In this document: in pieces, positions 56,966 to 64,000 of the stretch
Layout: every line of letters starts with the position of its first letter
Position numbering within the stretch: the first letter of the stretch is position 1
NCBI GenBank assembly: GCA_014529385.2
Contig: CM043963.1
Coordinates: forward strand, 65,273,395 to 65,337,394
Origin: Adiantum capillus-veneris
Lineage: Eukaryota > Streptophyta > Polypodiopsida > Polypodiales > Pteridaceae
Direction: 5' to 3'
DNA length: 64,000 bases
Made by a program: the position numbers and the translations under genes
Notes under the pieces: generated by a model
The model's input: only the letters and a program-made list of their open reading frames with translations
The model's database searches: none
Told to the model about the DNA's origin: nothing

Positions 56966-58548
56966 GAGAATGAGTGAAGTCGTGCATGCTCTATGGGCTC
57001 ATTTTCTTGCTTCAGCTACATGCCAATGTACTTTAATTTTTGACACTCCCATTATCTAGCTATACGAGAGAAATAACTCAATAGCTGGTGTCCATGGACA
57101 CAAGTATTTGTACCACCCTACCATGCTTTAACCCTCATGCAAGATATTATACAGACCTCATCAACGTGTAAGCTTGGATCCACCAAATATATGTGTATTA
57201 TTGGCTTTTCGTCATACTGGGGCCTTACAAACTGTGCAACATACATTATGGTGGACAAAATGGATAGGTGGGCATTGCAGGTATACTAACAGGCTTATGG
57301 ATATAAAACGCTTCAAATATGATTTGAAATTTTGTAATAACTCAAACTAGTTTCCCGATTAACAAAAAGGAGACTTTAGTGTCCTTATTTCACAAATTTA
57401 AATAAAATGGTACATATCTAAAAAACATCTCAAGAAATGCTTTTGCAAATTTATAAAATGTTAGCCAAAGTACTCATGAAAATTATAATCCCTCACTTTT
57501 GTGCACAACCACAATAATATTTATACTCATGAAAAGCACCTACCCAAAACAACAATCGATGATTCACTAAAACTCATACCTTATTGTAAGGAAAAGATGA
57601 GCACGGTACATGCAATAAACCATTGTAAACTACTTATGTATGTGCTTAAGATTTTTGCGGCTCTTGTGTGAAAAATATTTCTTTTGTGACTTCATTACTT
57701 CAGGTGATGGGAGAAAAATTGCATATAGCATGTAAGAACAAGAGGTATTTAAATAATCCCTTACCTATATATTTTCAAGTATTATATGTACCCTTTCTGT
57801 ATGCATTCTTGTAAAAAAACTAGCCCTTATGTATTTTCACGTTCTCAATTAAAAAACCCTTTATGTAAGTAAATTTTTTTGTAAATCTACCTAGTTATAA
57901 ATCCCTTATTTTGTTTGCAAGTGCTATCTTAAATATTTCCTAGTGGACGCCCCGGGAGCATGAGTGGGTGGACAAAAATGTTAGGTCCAGGACATAGCTA
58001 TTTTTGGAACTACTGGACCAAATATGTTTGACTAGAATGAAAAAATATAGGGCATGGTATATATCACTAGATAGCTCTTCAAAAGGAGACTCTAAATTTG
58101 TAATGGGCGCACAATGTAGAATTGATTTGTAACAAATTTTCCAGCCCCCACTTTTTTAAAAAATAGCTATTGAAAAACAGCTTCCCACCCTTAAAAGTGT
58201 ATCACCCACTTGCTTTCACCCTAATATTATTTGATGGTTTTTGCGATTCACGTCATACGCCAAAAACTATGTATGCTGAAATTCTTATTTTTATTTATCA
58301 AAGATTAACCTAAAATAAAGTGCATTCTTGAATGTGTTCATTCATCTTATTTCTTTGTAAACAAATACTTCGTATGAACACAATTGAGGAATTTATATGC
58401 ACACTTTCATTGATTATCATAGCAATGTTTGTTTTGCAAGAAATTATGCACTATAAATTTCTTAAATGAGCTTGGATTGCAAGATGTTTGTGAGTTTCAA
58501 ACCTTGAAAATGCATAGTCTGTTACCATATACATGTGGTAGTCATGTG
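56961..58548. other. AT-rich DNA, nothing recognised
   Basis: No coding motif. Several homopolymer A/T runs and scattered stops in all frames. Confidence 0.45.
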
Positions 58549-58751
58549 TGTGAACACACTAGGACCGCCGGGGCATTTTTTCCCTCTTTAGGAGGTTTTT
58601 TTCCCCCGAGCATTGTATATACGCCCATCACTCTAGGTCTACCTATTTTTCCATTGCACACTAATTAAGTAACACACTCTCAATTGTGTGCCTTGAGCTT
58701 CCTTTGTCTTCTCCAAGTTGTGTGTGTTTCTCTGCAACCCTAATTCCAACA
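58549..58751 (+). repeat. copia-3 5' LTR (start uncertain)
   Basis: The LTR end CCAACA at 58,751 is followed by a degenerate primer site (TTAGTATCAAAGCAGG, 58,754-58,769). The upstream limit is a guess at TGTGTGAACACAC (58,549), since no second LTR is present for comparison. Confidence 0.45.
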
Positions 58752-58809
58752 ATTAGTATCAAAGCAGGTCACGTCTTCCCGGGCTTAGTCGCCAGCTGCT
58801 CCAGTATAC

Positions 58810-58995
58810 GCCTGCTCACTTTCTTCAATTATAGTGAGGTTTGGCGAGCGTTCACAGGTCGACAAATATTTTGGGAGGACTCGTAGAGCTTGGTCTGCTC
58901 AGATTTCTTATTTGGGCTCATTTCAGCCTCCGTCTCCACTACAGGCAGGTCTGCACAGGCAATTTTGTCATTTTGTGCAGAATTTCTGTCAGTGT
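58810..58995 (+). other. copia-3 leader with peptide similarity to the copia-2 leader
   Basis: In the frame of 58,686-58,886 and its continuation beyond the TAG at 58,884, the peptide positions YSEV, RQIFWE, LVCSDF, ISASV and RSAQAI follow the order seen in the copia-2 leader ORF. The frame has no clean start here and is interrupted, so I list it as a conserved segment, not as a gene. Confidence 0.4.
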
Positions 58996-59113
58996 CGAGT
59001 TCTACATAACAAGTGCCTTACAATCTTCTACGGTTTGTGCTATATAGTACGTGTTGTTCCCAATTCGTTTCTCCTATTTTTGGGCAGTTTTCACATTGTG
59101 TGCAGCATTTACC

Positions 59114-60417
59114 ATGGCTGACAGCAACACAGATGTCTTCAAGATGTTTGCTATTGAGGACAGGTTGGATGGGGACAATTACCCTATGTGGGCTTATATG
59201 ATGCAACAGGTTCTTGTGTCAAAGGGCGTCTGGAATATTGTGCACGACATTGATGTACATCTCGGCTCTGAGGATGTAGGCGATGTTGAGGATGTTGCAG
59301 GTCTTGCTGCAAGGATTGCTACTATTAGAGTTGTTTTGCCTACGGCAGAACAAGCTTGTTGGGATGTAAAGGATGCGCAGGCTCATGCATTGATTGCGTA
59401 GTCTGTGAAGCACACCATTGTTCCTCATATCCGTTAAGCAAAATCCGCAAAACAGGCTTGGGATATATTGGTTGGTCTTTATGCTGGTCTTTATGCAAGT
59501 TGCAATGAGGCTAAAATTGCTTTGCTGCGTAAAGAGCTGGAGTCGAAGATTATGCATGAGGAAGATGATATGGACACTTTCACTTATTTTTGCAGGTGAA
59601 ATCAATTCAGACTGTTCCCTTGTGCAGACTGTTCTTGATGCCTTACCAGATTCCTACCAGACTTTTGCTAGTATTTGGAGACTGATGACCCAAGGAAATC
59701 TTGAAGTTGTCAAGTTTGATGTATTATGCACATTGCTGTTTCAAGAGTCACTTTCCAGAAAAACCAGGACTAGGCAGCATGCAGTTGAACAGGCTTTTAT
59801 TGCTTCTCAAATAAAGGGTGGTAACAGCAATGCAGCCACTTCTTATAGTTCTGCTGCGAGTGGCAAAACTTCTATTCCTAATGCTTCTGCTGGCAGAAAT
59901 TCGTCTGGAAATTTTGGTGATAAGGGTAAAAAGAATATGCGTTGCCATTATTGTAAAGCTAATGATCACTTGATCAAGTCGTGTCCTAAGTTGAAGGCCA
60001 AAGAGACTAAGAAGAAAGAGGGTGGTTCCACTGCAAATACTGGCTCCACTACAAATGCAGCCATTGTTGAGTCTTCTATAAAAGGAGACTGTAATGATGA
60101 TGTTGATGCAGAATGGGCTTTTAGTGCAGAGTGCACTTACAATCCTGTTGTCCATGATGCATGCTTGTTAATTGCTACAGATTTACATGTGTGGTATTTC
60201 GACATTGGTGCTACAAAGCACATTACCTCACATCGTGAATTGTTCACCTCTCTCGAATCTGTCCCTCATGGGAATTCAATCACTTGTGCCAACAATGCCT
60301 CTTATCCAGTTCAGGGTGTTGGGAAAGATTGTGCTTACTGCTGCTGATGGCAGTTCTTTCACACTTGTTGATGCACTTTATGTACCTGGGATCAAGAAGA
60401 ATCTTTTGTCTATGTAG
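59114..60417 (+). pseudogene. copia-3 gag and protease
   Basis: Begins MADSNTDVFKMFAIEDRLDG and follows the copia Gag pattern (LDGDNYPMWAYMM; AWDILVGLY; LVQTVLDALPDSYQTF). A CCHC knuckle (CHYCKANDHLIKSC) lies at about 59,940. The protease is at about 60,190 (WYFDIGATKHIT; DIGA replaces the usual DSGA), and VLTAADGSSFTL..LYVPGIKKNLLS follows. Lesions: TAG at about 59,399, TAA at about 59,435, a frameshift near 59,590, a frameshift near 60,330 and TAG at 60,415-60,417. It has Gag and protease roles by homology only and is inactive. Confidence 0.88.
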
Positions 60418-60425
60418 TCAAATTT

Positions 60426-62696
60426 GTGAATGACAGATGTACAGTTTATGATCTCAATTTTAGTGATGAAATTGTTGCATCTTGCCTTTTTTGCCGTGGA
60501 CTATATAAGCTCACTTTGTATGACAAGTGTGGACAAAATTTTGCAAATGCAGTTGCACATTCAAGGGCTATTTCATATGCAAAACTTTGGCATGCACGTT
60601 TTGGTCCTCTGAATTTTGCCAGTTTGCTACATTTGCAGAAATCTGATATGGTTGCTTCTTTGCCGCCTCTTGAAGCACTTGTCAAACATGTTTGTGAAGG
60701 CTGTATTCTGGGTAAAATGCAGCGTTCTAAGTTTCCAAAGGATGGTTCAGCTAGAGCCACATGCAAGTTGCAGCTTGTGCATAGTGATGTTTGTGGGCCC
60801 ATGCAAACTCCGTCCTTGGGCAATCACCTGTACTTCGTGACTTTCATTGAAGATTACTTCAGGCATGCATGGGTATTTCCGCTTAAAGATAAGTCCGAAG
60901 GTTTTATGTGCTTCAAACAATTTCTGGCTATGGTTGAAAATGTCTCGAAATGTACTATGGGCACCCTCCATTCCGATCGAGGGGGGGAGTATATGTCTCA
61001 TGAATTCAATGCATTTCTGGCTAGTCATGGGATAAAACACCAATGTACAGTGCCTTATACACCTCAACAAAATGGTGTTGCTGAGAGGAAAAACGAGTCA
61101 CTTACAAAAATGGCACGATGTATGGTCAAAAGTCAAGCTTTGCCGCATTCTTTTTGGCTTGAGGCCATCATGTGTTCCACTTATGTACTAAACAGGTGTC
61201 CTACGAAAGCTTTGCAGTCTATTACTCCATATGAAGCATGGCATGATAGAAATCCGTCTATTGAGCACATGCGTGTTTTTGGCTGTTTGGCATATGCTTT
61301 GGTGCCACAAACACAGCGCAAAATATTGGATGATAAGGCTATCAAATGTATTTTTGTTGGTTATAGTGCTGAAAGCAAAGGTTACAAGTTGTATCATCCG
61401 CAAACAAAACGTATTTTGATTTCACGGGATGTAGTGTTTATGGAAGATTCTGTTCAGTCCTTGCTGTCATGTACTAGAGACAGTAATGTAAGCTCACAGG
61501 ACGTTTATGACACTTTGTTGCCTCTTTTCGGTGGTGGAAATACGAATGTAAGTTCCAATGAGGAAAATGTACAGCCTATGGGGGTTTCTGAAAATGTTAC
61601 AGATCAGCCTATTACTGATGCAAATGTACATGATGTACTTGATGAGGAAAGGGCTGAAAATGAGTAGGCTAGAGGTATTCTAGAATGGCTGTTGCACACT
61701 TTGTGTGACAGTAAAGTGGATATACCTTTGTCTAGTCATACTCGTTCAGGCTCTCACCATGCATCTTATGCATCAGATTGTTATGCTTTTGTTGTGTCTA
61801 GCTTACATGATGTTGAGGAGCCTCTGTCGTTTGATGAAGCATAGAATTCAAAAAATTGGATGGCTGCCATGCAATCAAAATATGATGCACTTATAGAAAA
61901 TGACACATGGACTTTATGTGATTTGCCTCCTATCAAAAAGGCCATTGGTACGAAGTGGGTTTACAAGTTGAAACGCAAGCCGGATGGTGATATCCATCGC
62001 CATAAGGCTCGTCTTGTTGCAAAGGGTTATGCACATCAAAAAGGCATAGAATATGACGAGACTTTTTCTCCCACTTGTCGTATGACTACTGTGTGTTTTC
62101 TATGTGCATTGGCATCTCATTTTGGTTGGGATGTACATCAATCAGACATTGTTAGTGCTTTCTTGAATGGTGACATATTTGAGGAAGTTTATGTAATGCA
62201 GCCTCGCGGTTTTGTCATAAAAGGACAAGAGGACAAAGTGTGCAGATGTAAGAAGGCTTTGTATGGGTTGAAGCAATCTCCTCGTGCTTGGTATTAGAAA
62301 GCTGACACTCATTTGGTCAAACGAGACTTTCGTAACAGTCCAATAGAAAGCACATTGTATGTAAAGCATGAGGGTGATGTACTTCTCATTGTCGTTCTTT
62401 ATGTCGATGATTTGCTGATCACTGGACCAAATGAGAGACATATTGCTGAATTTAAGGCTGATTTGAATAATTTCAAGATGAAAGATTTGGGGCTGTTGTA
62501 TCATTACTTGGGTATACAGTTTAAGCAGTGTGATGGTGGTATTGCCTTGTGTCAGAAAAGTTACATAGAGACATTGCCATGTAAGTTTGGACTTGAGGAT
62601 TGCAAACCTATTGCCACTCCCATGGAAACAGGTTTTAAGTTGAGTTTACATTGTTATAGAATTGATATTGCAGATGAGAGGTGGCAAAAGCATTAG
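60426..62696 (+). pseudogene. copia-3 pol: integrase and RT, RNase H missing
   Basis: One uninterrupted phase runs from 60,426 to 62,696 with TAG codons at 61,665, 61,842, 62,295 and 62,694 and no frameshift. Domains: pre-integrase (KLWHARFGPLN, CEGCILGK), integrase core (LVHSDVCGP; FIEDYFRHAWV; HSDRGGEY; PQQNGVAERKN), integrase C-terminus (IKCIFVGYS), RT (KWVYKLKRK; KARLVAKGYAHQKG; SDIVSAFLNGD; YGLKQSPRAWY; LYVDDLLIT; HYLGIQF). The RT connection domain ends soon after PIATPMETGFKLS; RNase H and the 3' LTR are absent. The right end is cut near 62,700, before another LTR. Confidence 0.92.
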
Positions 62697-62778
62697 CAGA
62701 TAATGGATTATGCAGAAGGATATTACATTTTATGTATATTTGATTATTCAAGTGCTCTTTATGAGCTTTGGCCAATTA

Positions 62779-63127
62779 TGTCCGGCCGGCCAGTTTGTAA
62801 CCAATTTGACTATTCAAGAAATCTATATAACAAATACGTGCAAGTGGGAAATGGTCACTCTTGCACGGAGGGAGATTGTACCCAGTGCTTGTGTCTTCTT
62901 CTCTCCTCTCCTCTCTTCTCTCTCGCCGTACCGGCGTAGCACTCCGCTCTAGGAGGTGCGCCTACACGCGTTCTTTCACTCTCTCCCACTCTCTATCTCT
63001 CTCTATTCGCGTATATCGTCGATTATGTGCTCGCGGATTCGCCAAGTATGGAGATTTTTTTGTTTTATGGCTTGTAGTATATTGTTTTTGGTATTTTGCA
63101 AGGTTCTCCGCGCTCCCGTCTGTAGCA
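62779..63127 (+). repeat. LTR of a further copia-like element (copia-4)
   Basis: 349 bp from TGTCCGGCCGG to CTGTAGCA, with a TATA-like CTATATAAC at 62,823-62,831 and a CT-rich leader. A near-match to the Met-tRNA primer site follows (TGTTATCAGAGC, 63,129-63,140). It differs from the copia-3 LTR end. The flanks AATTA and GTGTT do not match, so it is not a simple solo LTR. Confidence 0.65.
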
Positions 63128-64000
63128 GTGTTATCAGAGCTTTGGAAACTCTCGTTTCAACGCACACATGACGGAGAAACATATATGCAAAGATAAGTGC
63201 AAATTATGACCTAGATCTGCATTATTTTTCTTGAGAAGTTGTTTCACGTTTCGCTTCATTACCCATCATATTTACTATTTATGCCTTAAGTGTACGTCTT
63301 GCACAAAAGAATGCACAAAAGAATACTAGGCATAAGATTTGTAGGACAAATATGTCCATGTAATTAAAATTCAATTTGTTTGGAGATCATGTCTGTAAAT
63401 CTTAGAGGCACAGTCAGTGTTGATAGTGTCATTAGGAAGCAAATTATGGTAATTAAGCAGATTATAGCAGGTAAGACAAGTTTTACGAGAACAATTGCAC
63501 CTCGAATTGCACGAAAGATAAGATAAATTATAGGATTATTTTTGTTCATTCGAGAGGCACATGTACGTATAGTAACACGGTAGAAAGAATAATCAGAGAG
63601 AGTGTACTTGAAGAATTGTTAATTCAAGAACCCTTGCTCGAGAAGGGGTCGATGTAACCTAGTGGGAAACAACCCCAAGCGGTACCCAAAAAAAAAAAAA
63701 AAAAACAGAACAGTAAAATTGGATGGCGTGCTTCATAGGTGACTCTGTCTGCTAATGGTTGGGGGAGATCACCACTCATCAACGTGAGCTACTAGCTATC
63801 ATCACGACCAAAGTGGCCATACAGGCTTGTGTGGATGGTAGCAACACACAAAGGTCGAAGCACTATAGCATCCAACAAGCAACTCTAAACGATAATGACT
63901 TGCCGACCAACCCACTCCACACACACCTTCTCTGTCTCTCTCTGTGTTCGTAGTGTTGGCCATAAAAACCACCCACTCTCGCTCAGACGCTTCCATGCAA
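63128..64000. other. Unassigned DNA after copia-4 LTR
   Basis: An ATG at 63,168 (MTEKHICKDK, stop after 14 codons) could be a decayed gag start. An A run of about 17 lies at 63,689-63,705 after a block with GGTCGATGTAACC. No polyprotein motif is visible up to the window end. Confidence 0.4.

Noticed and set aside
60426-62696. Recoded amber codons or U-to-C RNA editing restoring copia-3 pol
   Set aside because: Known stop-removing U-to-C editing in plants acts in organelles, not on nuclear transposons, and copia-3 also has frameshifts in gag-protease and a missing RNase H.
63600-63705. SINE ending in a poly-A run
   Set aside because: There is an A run and a weak B-box-like GGTCGATGTAACC, but no convincing A box, tRNA-like head or flanking duplication.

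Overview
This window is nuclear DNA from a land plant with a large, retrotransposon-rich genome. Evidence: Ty1/copia and chromodomain Ty3/gypsy polyproteins of plant type, Met-tRNA primer-binding sites (TGGTATCAGAGC), long AT-rich stretches, GA/GT microsatellites, and a decayed intron-containing gene. I cannot fix the species. Nothing bacterial, no CRISPR, rRNA or tRNA gene was seen, and I see no certainly functional protein-coding gene.

Layout. 1-2,503: truncated minus-strand copia (copia-1), joined to a truncated minus-strand gypsy LTR (G1 family, to 3,445). 3,446-5,208: AT-rich, no gene. 5,209-16,644: a repeat copy (R) that received two insertions. The first is S1, a short-LTR element on the minus strand (5,514-16,528, perfect TSD TTTCC). 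S1 contains a related plus-strand element, S2 (9,275-14,807), nested inside it. The second is copia-2 (16,645-22,149). A paralogous R copy without these insertions lies at about 56,035-56,450 and serves as a natural empty site. 22,150-about 24,480: 3' end of a G1 chromovirus and its LTR, which carries a 13-unit minisatellite downstream of the TATA box. 24,481-30,850: low-copy-looking DNA with an FCP1/NIF-type phosphatase pseudogene (introns retained) and, upstream on the same strand, a decayed coiled-coil and Lys/Glu-rich coding region.

30,851-54,676 is the most structured part: a tandem array of a chromovirus (LTR called L, about 1.6 kb) in the order partial M - L1 - internal A - L2 - internal B - M - L3. 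A and B are almost identical and share the same disabling lesions, so they were duplicated as DNA after inactivation rather than by separate retrotransposition. M is a minus-strand, non-autonomous gag-protease element with its own 1.14-kb LTRs and a TGGCGCC-type primer site. It sits in B with a 4-bp TSD (ACGT); A preserves the uninterrupted target. 54,677-58,500 is AT-rich with microsatellites. 58,5xx-62,700 is copia-3, a relic whose 2.3-kb pol frame is broken only by TAG codons. 62,779-63,127 is the LTR of a further copia-like element. The rest is unassigned.

The elements do not form a pathway. The window records successive insertion, nesting, LTR-LTR recombination and C-to-T decay. Best candidates for something undescribed: the ATTGG/CCAAT pair modules in the L LTR, a leader peptide conserved between two different copia families, the gag-protease-only element M, and the RS-like region of the A/B Gag.
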